Origin: Balanoglossus misakiensis
Lineage: Eukaryota > Hemichordata
DNA: 64,000 bases
Assembly: GCA_040954595.2 (NCBI GenBank)
Contig: CM082589.2
Span: forward strand, 10,292,001 to 10,356,000
Reading direction: 5' to 3'
The notes under the pieces were generated by a model. The model worked only from the letters and a program-made list of their open reading frames with translations, did not search any database and had not been told where the DNA came from. This document shows positions 12,041-25,900 of this stretch, one piece after another (within the stretch, counting starts at the first letter, position 1; each line of letters opens with the position of its first letter). The translations under genes were made by a program, and so were the position numbers.

Positions 12041-13940
12041 AAAAAAAGTCATGGGTGAAAATCATCAAAAAATTAAAAAGTTTCGTCTTTGCAAAATCTC
12101 AAAATTTCGTCGATTTTTGAAAAAAAAATCATGGGTAAAAATCATCAAAAAATTACAAATTTTCGACTTTGCAAAATCTAAAAATTTTGTCGATTTTTGA
12201 AAAAAATCATGGGTGAAAATCATCAAAAAATGACAAATTTTCGACTTTGCAAAATCTCAAAATTTCGTCGATTTTTGAAAAAAATCATGGGTGAAAATCA
12301 TCAAAAAATGACAAATTTTCGACTTTGCAAAATCTTAAATTTCGTCGATTTTTGAAAAAAATCATGGGTGAAAATCATCAAAAAATGACAAATTTTTGAC
12401 TTTGCAAAATCTCAAAATTTCGTCGATTTTTGAGAAAAATCATAGGAAAAATTATCAAAAAATGACAAATTTTCGACTTTGCAAAATCTCAAAATTTCGT
12501 CGATTTTTGAAAAAAATCATGGGTGAAAATCATCAAAAAATGACAAATTTTCGACTTTGCAAAATCTTAAATTTCGTCGATTTTTGAAAAAAATCATGGG
12601 TGAAAATCATCAAAAAATGACAAATTTTTGACTTTGCAAAATCTCAAAATTTCGTCGATTTTTGAGAAAAATCATTGGGTGAAAATCATCAAAAAATGAC
12701 AAATTTTCGTCTTTGCAAAATCTCAAAATTTGGTCGATTTTTGAAAAAAAAAATCATGGGTAAAAATCATCAAAAAATGACAAATTTTCGACTTTGCAAA
12801 ATCTCAAATTTCGTCGATTTTTGAAAAGAATCATGGGTGAAAATCATCAAAAAATGACAAATTTTCGACTTTGCAAAATCTCAAAATTTCGTCGATTTTT
12901 GAGAAAAATCATGGGTGAAAATCATCAAAAAACGACAAATTTTCGTCTTTGCAAAATCTCAAAATTTCGTCGATTTTTGAAAAAAATCATGGGTGAAAAT
13001 CATCAAAAAATGACAATTTTTTGTCTTTGCAAAATCTCAAAATTTGGTCGATTTTTGAAAAACAAAATCTTGGGAAAAAATCATCAAAAAATGACAAATT
13101 TTCGACTTTGCAAAATCTCAAAATTTCGTCGATTTTGGAAAAAAAAACATGGGTGAAAATCATCAAAAAATGACAAATTTTCGAATTTGCAAAATCTCAA
13201 AATTTCGTCGATTTTTGAAAAAAATCATGGGTTCGTTCAATTTTGAAAAAAAACATGGGTGAAAATCATCAAAAAATTACAAATTTTCGACTTTGCAAAA
13301 TCTCAAAATTTTGTCGATTTTTGAAAAAAAATCATGGGTGAAAATCATTAATAAATGACAAATTTTCGACTTTGCAAAATCTCAAAATTTCGTCGATTTT
13401 TGAAAAAAAATCATGGGTGAAAATCATCAAAAAATGACAAATTTTCGACTTTGCAAAATCTCAAAATTTTGTCGATTTTTGAAAAAAAATCATGGGTTCG
13501 TTGATTTTTGAAAAAAAACATGGGTGAAAATCATCAAAAAATTACAAATTTTCGAATTTGCAAAATCTCAAAATTTTGTCGATTTTTGAAAAAAATCATG
13601 GGTGAAAATCATCAAAAAATGACACATTTTCGACTTTGCAAAATCTCAAAATTTCGTCGATTTTTGAAAAAAATCATGGGTGAAAATCATCAAAAAATGA
13701 CAAATTTTCGACTTTGCAAAATCTCAAAATTTCGTCGATTTTTGAAAAAAATCATGGGTTCGTTCAATTTTGAAAAAAAATATGGGTGAAAATCATCAAA
13801 AAATTACAAATTTTCGTCTTTGCGAAATCTCAAAATTTCGTCGATTTTTGAAAAAAAAAATCATGGGTAAAAATCATCAAAAAATTACAAATTTTCGACT
13901 TTGCAAAATCTCAAAATTTTGTCGATTTTTGAAAAAAATC
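12040..13940 (+). repeat. HOR B, copy 2
   Basis: Same marker order as copy 1. It has one extra 78-bp monomer near 13,390-13,465, so the offset grows from 2,498 to ~2,577 after that point. It diverges from copy 1 near 13,940. The copy at 37.35-38.9 kb keeps a constant offset of 25,308 to this one (12,794 to 38,102; 13,508 to 38,816), so it shares the extra monomer and is the closer relative. Confidence 0.85.
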
Positions 13941-15330
13941 ATGGGTGAAAATCATCAAAAAATGACAAATTTTCGACTTTTCAAAATCTCAAAATTTCGT
14001 CGATTTTTGAAAAAAAAAACATGGGTGAAAATCATCAAAAAATGACAAATTTTCGACTTTGCAAAATCTCAAAATTTCGTCGATTTTTGAAAAAAATCAT
14101 GGGTTCGTTCAATTTTGAAAAAAAACATGGGTGAAAATCATCAAAAAATTACAAATTTTCGACTTTGCAAAATCTCAAAATTTTGTCGATTTTTGAAAAA
14201 AAATCATGGGTGAAAATCATTAATAAATGACAAATTTTCGACTTTGCAAAATCTCAAAATTTCGTCGATTTTTGAAAAAAAATCATGGGTTCGTTGATTT
14301 TTGAAAAAAAACATGGGTGAAAATCATCAAAAAATTACAAATTTTCGAATTTGCAAAATCTCAAAATTTTGTCGATTTTTGAAAAAAATCATGGGTGAAA
14401 ATCATCAAAAAATGACACATTTTCGACTTTGCAAAATCTCAAAATTTCGTCGATTTTTGAAAAAAATCATGGGTGAAAATCATCAAAAAATGACAAATTT
14501 TCGACTTTGCAAAATCTCAAAATTTCGTCGATTTTTGAAAAAAATCATGGGTTCGTTCAATTTTGAAAAAAAACATGGGTGAAAATCATCAAAAAATTAC
14601 AAATTTTCGACTTTGCAAAATCTCAAAAATTTGTCGATTTTTGAAAAAAAATCATGGGTGAAAATCATTAATAAATGACAAATTTTCGACATTGCAAAAT
14701 CTCAAAATTTCGTCGATTTTTGAAAAAAAAATCATGGGTGAAAATCATCAAAAAATTACAAATTTTCGACTTTGCAAAATCTCAAAATTTCGTCGATTTT
14801 TGAGAAAAATCATGGGTGAAAATCATCAAAAAATGACAAATTTTCGACTTTGCAAAATCTCAAAATTTTGTCGATTTTTGAAAAAAAATCATGGGTTCGT
14901 TGATTTTTGAAAAAAAATCATGGGTGAAAATCATCAAAAAATTACAAATTTTCGACTTTGCAAAATCTCAAAATTTCGTCGATTTTTGAGAAAAATCATG
15001 GGTGAAAATCATCAAAAAATGACAAATTTTCGACTTTGCAAAATCTCAAAATTTCGTAAATTTTTGAAAAAAAGTCATGGGTGAAAATCATCAAAAAATT
15101 ACAAATTTTCGTCTTTGCAAAATCTCAAAATTTCGTCGATTTTTGAAAAAAAAAAATCATGGGTAAAAATCATCAAAAAATTACAAATTTTCGACTTTGC
15201 AAAATCTCAAAATTTTGTCGATTTTTGAAAAAAATCATGGGTGAAAATCATCAAAAAATGACAAATTTTCGACTTTGCAAAATCTCAAAATTTCGTCGAT
15301 TTTTGAAAAAAATCATGGGTTCGTTCAATT
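13770..15330 (+). repeat. HOR C, copy 1 (1,561 bp)
   Basis: Tandem unit with a 1,561-bp offset: landmarks at 13,770, 14,301 and 14,692 recur at 15,331, 15,862 and 16,252. Private markers include CTTTTCAAAATCTC (GC to TC change) at 13,978 and 15,539, and CGACATTGCAAAATC at 14,688 and 16,248. Three CATTAATAAATG monomers fall in this stretch or at its edges. No gene. Confidence 0.9.
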
Positions 15331-16790
15331 TTGAAAAAAAATATGGGTGAAAATCATCAAAAAATTACAAATTTTCGTCTTTGCAAAATCTCAAAATTTC
15401 GTCGATTTTTGAAAAAAAAAATCATGGGTAAAAATCATCAAAAAATTACAAATTTTCGACTTTGCAAAATCTCAAAATTTTGTCGATTTTTGAAAAAAAT
15501 CATGGGTGAAAATCATCAAAAAATGACAAATTTTCGACTTTTCAAAATCTCAAAATTTCGTCGATTTTTGAAAAAAAAAACATGGGTGAAAATCATCAAA
15601 AAATGACAAATTTTCGACTTTGCAAAATCTCAAAATTTCGTCGATTTTTGAAAAAAATCATGGGTTCGTTCAATTTTGAAAAAAAACATGGGTGAAAATC
15701 ATCAAAAAATTACAAATTTTCGACTTTGCAAAATCTCAAAATTTTGTCGATTTTTGAAAAAAAATCATGGGTGAAAATCATTAATAAATGACAAATTTTC
15801 GACTTTGCAAAATCTCAAAATTTCGTCGATTTTTGAAAAAAAATCATGGGTTCGTTGATTTTTGAAAAAAAACATGGGTGAAAATCATCAAAAAATTACA
15901 AATTTTCGAATTTGCAAAATCTCAAAATTTTGTCGATTTTTGAAAAAAATCATGGGTGAAAATCATCAAAAAATGACACATTTTCGACTTTGCAAAATCT
16001 CAAAATTTCGTCGATTTTTGAAAAAAATCATGGGTGAAAATCATCAAAAAATGACAAATTTTCGACTTGCAAAATCTCAAAATTTCGTCGATTTTTGAAA
16101 AAAATCATGGGTTCGTTCAATTTTGAAAAAAAACATGGGTGAAAATCATCAAAAAATTACAAATTTTCGACTTTGCAAAATCTCAAAAATTTGTCGATTT
16201 TTGAAAAAAAATCATGGGTGAAAATCATTAATAAATGACAAATTTTCGACATTGCAAAATCTCAAAATTTCGTCGATTTTTGAAAAAAAAATCATGGGTG
16301 AAAATCATCAAAAAATTACAAATTTTCGACTTTGCAAAATCTCAAAATTTCGTCGATTTTTGAGAAAAATCATGGGTGAAAATCATCAAAAAATGACAAA
16401 TTTTCGACTTTGCAAAATCTCAAAATTTTGTCGATTTTTGAAAAAAAATCATGGGTTCGTTGATTTTTGAAAAAAAATCATGGGTGAAAATCATCAAAAA
16501 ATTACAAATTTTCGACTTTGCAAAATCTCAAAATTTCGTCGATTTTTGAGAAAAATCATGGGTGAAAATCATCAAAAAATGACAAATTTTCGACTTTGCA
16601 AAATCTCAAAATTTCGTAAATTTTTGAAAAAAAGTCATGGGTGAAAATCATCAAAAAATTACAAATTTTCGTCTTTGCAAAATCTCAAAATTTCGTCGAT
16701 TTTTGAAAAAAAAAAATCATGGGTAAAAATCATCAAAAAATTACAAATTTTCGACTTTGCAAAATCTAAAAATTTTGTCGATTTTTGAAA
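15331..16790 (+). repeat. HOR C, copy 2
   Basis: Near-identical to copy 1. One clear difference is a single-base deletion at about 16,067 (CGACTTGC for CGACTTTGC), which closes the open frame that copy 1 keeps and illustrates that the frames are not maintained. The match ends near 16,770, where this copy reads AAATCTAAAAATTTTG and copy 1 reads AAATCTCAAAATTTTG. Confidence 0.9.
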
Positions 16791-17850
16791 AAAATCATGG
16801 GTGAAAATCATCAAAAAATGACAAATTTTCGACTTTGCAAAATCTCAAAATTTCGTCGATTTTTGAAAAAAAAAACATGGGTGAAAATCATCAAAAAATG
16901 ACAAATTTTCGACTTTGCAAAATCTCAAAATTTCGTCGATTTTTGAAAAAAATCATGGGTTCGTTCAATTTTGAAAAAAAACATGGGTGAAAATCATCAA
17001 AAAATTACAAATTTTCGACTTTGCAAAATCTCAAAATTTTGTCGATTTTTGAAAAAAAATCATGGGTGAAAATCATTAATAAATGACAAATTTTCGACTT
17101 TGCAAAATCTCAAAATTTCGTCGATTTTTGAAAAAAAATCATGGGTGAAAATCATCAAAAAATTACAAATTTTCGACTTTGCAAAATCTCAAAATTTCGT
17201 CGATTTTTGAGAAAAATCATGGGTGAAAATCATCAAAAAATGACAAATTTTCGACTTTGCAAAATCTCAAAATTTTGTCGATTTTTGAAAAAAAATCATG
17301 GGTTCGTTGATTTTTGAAAAAAAACATGGGTGAAAATCATCAAAAAATTACAAATTTTCGAATTTGCAAAATCTCAAAATTTTGTCGATTTTTGAAAAAA
17401 ATCATGGGTGAAAATCATCAAAAAATGACACATTTTCGACTTTGCAAAATCTCAAAATTTCGTCGATTTTTGAAAAAAATCATGGGTGAAAATCATCAAA
17501 AAATGACAAATTTTCGACTTTGCAAAATCTCAAAATTTCGTCGATTTTTGAAAAAAATCATGGGTTCGTTCAATTTTGAAAAAAAACATGGGTGAAAATC
17601 ATCAAAAAATTACAAATTTTCGACTTTGCAAAATCTCAAAAATTTGTCGATTTTTGAAAAAAAATCATGGGTGAAAATCATTAATAAATGACAAATTTTC
17701 GACATTGCAAAATCTCAAAATTTCGTCGATTTTTGAAAAAAAAAAAATCATGGGTAAAAATCATCAAAAAATTACAAATTTTCGACTTTGCAAAATCTAA
17801 AAATTTTGTCGATTTTTGAAAAAAACAATCATGGTGAAAATCATCAAAAA
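16790..17850 (+). repeat. Satellite linking segment, HOR C-like
   Basis: Forward monomers with the CATGGGTTCGTTCAATTTTG and CATTAATAAATG units in the order found in HOR C. The same ~1.1-kb arrangement recurs around 49,045-50,150 (offset near 32,250). No gene or other element is seen. Confidence 0.85.
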
Positions 17851-19670
17851 ATGACAAATTTTCGACTTTGCAAAATCTCAAAATGTTGTCAATTTTTTAA
17901 AAAATTCATGAGTTCGTTGATTTTTTAAAAAAAACATTGGTGTCAATTTTTGAAAAAAATCATGGGTTCGTTGATTTTTAAAAAAAAACATTGGTGAAAA
18001 TCATCAAAAAATTACAAATTTTCGACTTTGCAAAATCTCAAAATTTCGTACATTTTTGAAAAAAAATCATGGGTGAAAATCATCAAAAAATGACAAATTT
18101 TCGACTTTGCAAAATCTCAAAATTTCGTCGATTTTTGAAAAAAATCACGGGTGAAAATCATCAAAAAATGACAAATTTTCGTCTTTGCTAAATCTCAAAA
18201 TTTCGTCGATTTTTGAAAAAAATCATGGGTGAAAATCATCAAAAAATGACAAATTTTCGACTTTGCAAAATCTCAAAATTTCGTACATTTTTAAAAAAAA
18301 ATCATGGGTGAAATTCATCAAAAAATGACAAATTTTCGTCTTTGCAAAATCTCAAAATTTCGCCGATTTTTGAAAAAAACAATCATGGTGAAAATCATCA
18401 AAAAATGACAAATTTTCGACTTTGCAAAATCTCAAAATGTTGTCAATTTTTTAAAAAAATCATGAGTTCGTTGATTTTTAAAAAAAAACATTGGTGTCAA
18501 TTTTTGAAAAAAATCATGGGTTCGTTGATTTTTAAAAAAAAACATTGGTGAAAATCATCAAAAAATTACAAATTTTCGACTTTGCAAAATCTAAAAATTT
18601 CGTACATTTTTGAAAAAAAATCATGGGTGAAAATCATCAAAAAATGACAAATTTTCGTCTTTGCAAAATCTCAAAATTTCGTCGTTTTTTAAAAAAAAAT
18701 CATGGTGAAAATCATCAAAAAATGACAAATTGTCGACTTTGCAAAATCTAAAAATTTTGTCGATTTTTGAAAAAAATCATGGGTGAAAATAATCAAAAAA
18801 TGACAAATTTTCGACTTTGCAAAATCTCAAAATTTCGTCGATTTTTGAAAAAAATCATGGGTGAAAATCATCAAAAAATGACAAATTTTCGACTTTGCAA
18901 AATCTCAAAATTTCGTCGATTTTTGAAAAAAATCATGGGTTCGTTCAATTTTGAAAAAAAACGGGTGAAAATCATCAAAAAATTACAAATTTTCGACTTT
19001 GCAAAATCTCAAAATTTTGTCGATTTTTGAAAAAAAATCATGGGTGAAAATCATTAATAAATGACAAATTTTCGACTTTGCAAAATCTCAAAATTTCGTC
19101 GATTTTTGAAAAAAAATCATGGGCGAAAATCATCAAAAAATGACAAATTTTCGACTTTGCAAAATCTCAAAATTTCGTCGATTTTTGAGAAAAATCATGG
19201 GTGAAAATCATCAAAAAATGACAAATTTTCGACTTTGCAAAATCTCAAAATTGTGTCGATTTTTGAAAAAAAATCATGGGTTCGTTGATTTTTGAAAAAA
19301 AACATGGGTGAAAATCATCAAAAAAGTACAAATTTTCGAATTTGCAAAATCTCAAAATTTCGTCGATTTTTGAAAAAAAAACATGGGTGAAAATCATCAA
19401 AAAATGACAAATTTTCGACTTTGCAAAATCTCAAAATTTCGTAATTTTTTGAAAAAAAGTCATGGGTGAAAATCATCAAAAAATTACAAATTTTCGTCTT
19501 TGCAAAATCTCAAAATTTCGTCGAGTTTTGAAAAAAATCATGGGTGAAAATCATCAAAAAATGACAAATTTTCGACTTTGCAAAATCTCAAAATTTTGTC
19601 GATTTTTGAAAAAAAATCATGGGTTCGTTGATTTTTTAAAAAAAACATGGGTGAAAATCATCAAAAAATT
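17840..19670 (+). repeat. Block D, copy 1 (~1.83 kb)
   Basis: Matches 50,510-52,345 at a constant offset of 32,673 (18,342 to 51,015; 18,767 to 51,440). Distinctive sequences are AAAATGTTGTCAATTTTTT, AAAACATTGGTGTCAATTTTTG, AAAATCACGGGTG, TTTGCTAAATC, GAAATTCATC, TTTCGCCGATTTTTG and TTTCGTCGTTTTTT. Only scattered single-base differences separate the copies (for example GGGCG here versus GGGTG there at 19,121). No gene. Confidence 0.9.
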
Positions 19671-21015
19671 ACAAATTTTCGACTTTGCAAAATCTAAAAA
19701 TTTCGTACATTTTTGAAAAAAAATCATGGGTGAAAATCATCAAAAAATGACAAATTTTCGTCTTTGCAAAATCTCAAAATTTCGTCGTTTTTTAAAAAAA
19801 AATCATGGTGAAAATCATCAAAAAATGACAAATTGTCGACTTTGCAAAATCTAAAAATTTTGTCGATTTTTGAAAAAAATCATGGGTGAAAATCATCAAA
19901 AAATGACAAATTTTCGACTTTGCAAAATCTCAAAATTTCGTCGATTTTTGAAAAAAATCATGGGTTCGTTCAATTTTGAAAAAAAACGGGTGAAAATCAT
20001 CAAAAAATTACAAATTTTCGACTTTGCAAAATCTCAAAATTTCGTCGATTTTTGAAAAAAATCATGGGCGAAAATCATCAAAAAATGACAAATTTTCGAC
20101 TTTGCAAAATCTCAAAATTTCGTCGATTTTTGAGAAAAATCATGGGTGAAAATCATCAAAAAATGACAAATTTTCGACTTTGCAAAATCTCAAAATTTTG
20201 TCGATTTTTGAAAAAAAATCATGGGTTCGTTGATTTTTGAAAAAAAACATGGGTGAAAATCATCAAAAAAGTACAAATTTTCGAATTTGCAAAATCTCAA
20301 AATTTCGTCGATTTTTGAAAAAAAAACATGGGTGAAAATCATCAAAAAATGACAAATTTTCGACTTTGCAAAATCTCAAAATTTCGTAATTTTTTGAAAA
20401 AAAGTCATGGGTGAAAATCATCAAAAAATTACAAATTTTCGTCTTTGCAAAATCTCAAAATTTCGTCGAGTTTTGAAAAAAATCATGGGTGAAAATCATC
20501 AAAAAATGACAAATTTTCGACTTTGCAAAATCTCAAAATTTTGTCGATTTTTGAAAAAAAATCATGGGTTCGTTGATTTTTTAAAAAAAACATGGGTGAA
20601 AATCATCAAAAAATTACAAATTTTCGAATTTGCAAAATCTCAAAATTTTGTCGATTTTTGAAAAAAATCATGGGTGAAAATCATCAAAAAATTACAAATT
20701 TTCGACTTTGCAAAATCTAAAAATTTTGTCGATTTTTGAAAAAAATCATGGGTGAAAATCATCAAAAAATGACAAATTTTCGACTTTGCAAAATCTCAAA
20801 ATTTTGTCGATTTTTGAAAAAAAATCATGGGTTCGTTGATTTTTGAAAAAAAACATGGGTGAAAATCATCAAAAAATTACAAATTTTCGAATTTGCAAAA
20901 TCTCAAAATTTTGTCGATTTTTGAAAAAAATCATGGGTGAAAATAATCAAAAAATTACAAATTTTCGACTTTGCAAAATCTAAAAATTTTGTCGATTTTT
21001 GAAAAAAATCATGGG
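19045..21015 (+). repeat. HOR E, copy 1 (1,971 bp)
   Basis: First of two adjacent units with an offset of 1,971-1,972 bp (19,462 to 21,433; 19,870 to 21,841; 20,407 to 22,379). The unit is itself a nested pair of related halves of about 945 and 1,026 bp. The rare GGGCGAAAATC monomer occurs once per half, at 19,121 and 20,064. Other markers: AAAAAAGTACAAATTTTCG, TTTCGTAATTTTTTG, TTTCGTCGAGTTTTG. It overlaps the right end of block D because D and E share monomers. No gene. Confidence 0.92.
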
Positions 21016-22990
21016 TGAAAATCATTAATAAATGACAAATTTTCGACTTTGCAAAATCTCAAAATTTCGTCGATTTTTGAAAAAAAATCATGGGCGAAAA
21101 TCATCAAAAAATGACAAATTTTCGACTTTGCAAAATCTCAAAATTTCGTCGATTTTTGAGAAAAATCATGGGTGAAAATCATCAAAAAATGACAAATTTT
21201 CGACTTTGCAAAATCTCAAAATTGTGTCGATTTTTGAAAAAAAATCATGGGTTCGTTGATTTTTGAAAAAAAACATGGGTGAAAATCATCAAAAAAGTAC
21301 AAATTTTCGAATTTGCAAAATCTCAAAATTTCGTCGATTTTTGAAAAAAAAACATGGGTGAAAATCATCAAAAAATGACAAATTTTCGACTTTGCAAAAT
21401 CTCAAAATTTCGTAATTTTTTGAAAAAAAGTCATGGGTGAAAATCATCAAAAAATTACAAATTTTCGTCTTTGCAAAATCTCAAAATTTCGTCGAGTTTT
21501 GAAAAAAATCATGGGTGAAAATCATCAAAAAATGACAAATTTTCGACTTTGCAAAATCTCAAAATTTTGTCGATTTTTGAAAAAAAATCATGGGTTCGTT
21601 GATTTTTTAAAAAAAACATGGGTGAAAATCATCAAAAAATTACAAATTTTCGACTTTGCAAAATCTAAAAATTTCGTACATTTTTGAAAAAAAATCATGG
21701 GTGAAAATCATCAAAAAATGACAAATTTTCGTCTTTGCAAAATCTCAAAATTTCGTCGTTTTTTAAAAAAAAATCATGGTGAAAATCATCAAAAAATGAC
21801 AAATTGTCGACTTTGCAAAATCTAAAAATTTTGTCGATTTTTGAAAAAAATCATGGGTGAAAATCATCAAAAAATGACAAATTTTCGACTTTGCAAAATC
21901 TCAAAATTTCGTCGATTTTTGAAAAAAATCATGGGTTCGTTCAATTTTGAAAAAAAACGGGTGAAAATCATCAAAAAATTACAAATTTTCGACTTTGCAA
22001 AATCTCAAAATTTCGTCGATTTTTGAAAAAAAATCATGGGCGAAAATCATCAAAAAATGACAAATTTTCGACTTTGCAAAATCTCAAAATTTCGTCGATT
22101 TTTGAGAAAAATCATGGGTGAAAATCATCAAAAAATGACAAATTTTCGACTTTGCAAAATCTCAAAATTTTGTCGATTTTTGAAAAAAAATCATGGGTTC
22201 GTTGATTTTTGAAAAAAAACATGGGTGAAAATCATCAAAAAAGTACAAATTTTCGAATTTGCAAAATCTCAAAATTTCGTCGATTTTTGAAAAAAAAACA
22301 TGGGTGAAAATCATCAAAAAATGACAAATTTTCGACTTTGCAAAATCTCAAAATTTCGTAATTTTTTGAAAAAAAGTCATGGGTGAAAATCATCAAAAAA
22401 TTACAAATTTTCGTCTTTGCAAAATCTCAAAATTTCGTCGAGTTTTGAAAAAAATCATGGGTGAAAATCATCAAAAAATGACAAATTTTCGACTTTGCAA
22501 AATCTCAAAATTTTGTCGATTTTTGAAAAAAAATCATGGGTTCGTTGATTTTTTAAAAAAAACATGGGTGAAAATCATCAAAAAATTACAAATTTTCGAA
22601 TTTGCAAAATCTCAAAATTTTGTCGATTTTTGAAAAAAATCATGGGTGAAAATCATCAAAAAATTACAAATTTTCGACTTTGCAAAATCTAAAAATTTTG
22701 TCGATTTTTGAAAAAAATCATGGGTGAAAATCATCAAAAAATGACAAATTTTCGACTTTGCAAAATCTCAAAATTTTGTCGATTTTTGAAAAAAAATCAT
22801 GGGTTCGTTGATTTTTGAAAAAAAACATGGGTGAAAATCATCAAAAAATTACAAATTTTCGAATTTGCAAAATCTCAAAATTTTGTCGATTTTTGAAAAA
22901 AATCATGGGTGAAAATAATCAAAAAATTACAAATTTTCGACTTTGCAAAATCTAAAAATTTTGTCGATTTTTGAAAAAAATCATGGGTGA
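21016..22990 (+). repeat. HOR E, copy 2
   Basis: Near-perfect duplicate of the preceding 1,971 bp, with the GGGCG monomer at 21,092 and 22,036. Identity to copy 1 ends at about 22,992, where this copy reads CATCAAAAAATG and copy 1 reads CATTAATAAATG. So few differences imply a recent unequal exchange. Confidence 0.92.
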
Positions 22991-25900
22991 AAATCATCAA
23001 AAAATGACAAATTTTCGACTATGCAAAATCTCAAAATTTAGTCGATTTTTGAAAAAAATCATGGGTTCGTTCAATTTTGAAAAAAAACATGGGTGAAAAT
23101 CATCAAAAAATTACAAATTTTCGACTTTGCAAAATCTCAAAATTTTGTCGATTTTTGAAAAAAAATCATGGGTGAAAATCATTAATAAATGACAAATTTT
23201 CGACTTTGCAAAATCTCAAAATTTCGTCGATTTTTGAAAAAAAATCATGGGTGAAAATCATCAAAAAATTACAAATTTTCGACTTTGCAAAATCTCAAAA
23301 TTTCGTCGATTTTTGAGAAAAATCATGGGTGAAAATCATCAAAAAATGACAAATTTTCGACTTTGCAAAATCTTAAATTTCGTCGATTTTTGAAAAAAAT
23401 CATGGGTTCGTTGATTTTTGAAAAAAAACATGGGTGAAAATCATCAAAAAATTACAAATTTTCGAATTTGCAAAATCTCAAAATTTCTTAAATTTTTGAA
23501 AAAAAGTCATGGGTGAAAATCATCAAAAAATTACAAATTTTCGTCTTTGCAAAATCTCAAAATTTCGTCGATTTTTGAAAAAAAAAATCATGGGTAAAAA
23601 TCATCAAAAAATTACAAATTTTCGACTTTGCAAAATCTAAAAATTTTGTCGATTTTTGAAAAAAATCATGGGTGAAAATCATCAAAAAATGACAAATTTT
23701 CGACTTTGCAAAATCTCAAAATTTCGTAGATTTTTGAAAAAAAAAAATCATGGGTAAAAATCATCAAAAAATTACAAATTTTCGACTTTGCAAAATCTAA
23801 AAATTTTGTCGATTTTTGAAAACAATCATGGGTGAAAATCATCAAAAAATGACAAATTTTCGACTTTGCAAAATCTCAAAATTTTGTCGATTTTTGAAAA
23901 AAAATCATGGGTGAAAATCATTAATAAATGACAAATTTTCGACTTTGCAAAATCTCAAAATTTCGTCGATTTTTGAAAAAAAATCATGGGTGAAAATCAT
24001 CAAAAAATTACAAATTTTCGACTTTGCAAAATCTCAAAATTTCGTCGATTTTTGAGAAAAATCATGGGTGAAAATCATCAAAAAATGACAAATTTTCGAC
24101 TTTGCAAAATCTCAAAATTTTGTCGATTTTTGAAAAAAATCATGGGTTCGTTCAATTTTGAAAAAAAACATGGGTGAAAATCATCAAAAAATTACAAATT
24201 TTCGACTTTGCAAAATCTCAAAATTTCGTCGATTTTTGAAAAAAAATCATGGGTGAAAATCATCAAAAAATTACAAATTTTCGACTTTGCAAAATCTCAA
24301 AATTTTGTCGATTTTTGAAAAAAAATCATGGGTTCGTTGATTTTTGAAAAAAAACATGGGTGAAAATCATCAAAAAATTACAAATTTTCGAATTTGCAAA
24401 ATCACAAAATTTCGTCGATTTTTGAAAAAAAAACATGGGTGAAAATCATCAAAAAATTACAAATTTTCGACTTTGCAAAATCTCAAAATTTCGTAAATTT
24501 TTGAAAAAAAGTCATGGGTGAAAATCATCAAAAAATTACAAATTTTCGTCTTTGCAAAATCACAAAATTTCGTCGATTTTTGAAAAAAAAAATCATGGGT
24601 AAAAATCATCAAAAAATTACAAATTTTCGACTTTGCAAAATCTAAAAATTTTGTCGATTTTTGAAAAAAATCATGGGTGAAAATCATCAAAAAATGACAA
24701 ATTTTCGTCTTTGCAAAATCTCAAAATTTCGTCCATTTTTGAATAAAAATCATGGGTGAAAATCATCAAAAAATGACACATTTTCGACTTTGCAAAATCT
24801 AAAAATTTCGTCGATTTTTGAAAAAAATCATGGTTGAAAATCATCAAAAAATGACAAAATTTTCGACTTTGTAAAATCACAAAATTTCGTCGATTTTGAA
24901 AAAAATCGTAGGTTCGTCGATTTCTAAAAAAAAACATGGGTGAAAATCATCAAAAAATGACAAATTTTCGACTTTGCAAAATCTCAAAATTTCGTCCATT
25001 TTTGAAAAAAAATCATGGGTAAAAATCATCAAAAAATGACAAATTTTCGTCTTTGCAAAATCTCAAAATTTCTTCCATTTAAAAAAAAAAGCATGGGGGA
25101 AAATCATCAAAAAATGACAAATTTTCGTCTTTTCAAAATCTCAAAATTTCGTCCATTTAAAAAAAAAAACATGGGTGAAAATCATCAAAAAATGACAAAT
25201 TTTTGACTTTTCAAAATCTCACAATTTCGTCGATTTTTGAAAAAAATCATGGGTGAAAATCATCAAAAAATGACAAATTATCGACTTTGCAAAATCTCAA
25301 AATTTCGTCGATTTTGAAAAAAACCATTGGGGGAAAATCATCAAAAAATGACAAATTATCGACTTTGCAAAATCTCAAAATTTCGTCCATTTTAAAAAAA
25401 AAACATGGGGGAAAATCATCAAAAAATGACAAATTTTCGACTTTGCAAAATCTCAAAATTTCGTCGATTTTAAAAAAAAAAATTGGGGGAAAATCATCAA
25501 AAAATGACAAATTATCGACTTTGCACAATCTCACAATTTCGTCGATTTTTGAAAAAAATCATGGGTGAAAATCATCAAAAAATTACAAATTTTCGACTTT
25601 GCAAAATCTCAACATTTCGTCGATTTTTGAAAAAAATCATGGGTGAAAATCATCAAAAATGACAAATTTTCGACTTTGCAAAATCTCACAATTTCGTCGA
25701 TTTTTGAAAAAAATCATGGGTGAAAATCATCAAAAAATTACAAATTTTCGACTTTGCAAAATCTCAACATTTCGTCGATTTTTGAAAAAAATCATGGGTG
25801 AAAATCATCAAAAAATTACAAATTTTCGACTTTGCAAAATCTCAAAATTTCGTCGATTTTTGAAAAAAAATCATGGGTGAAAATCATCAAAAAATTACAA

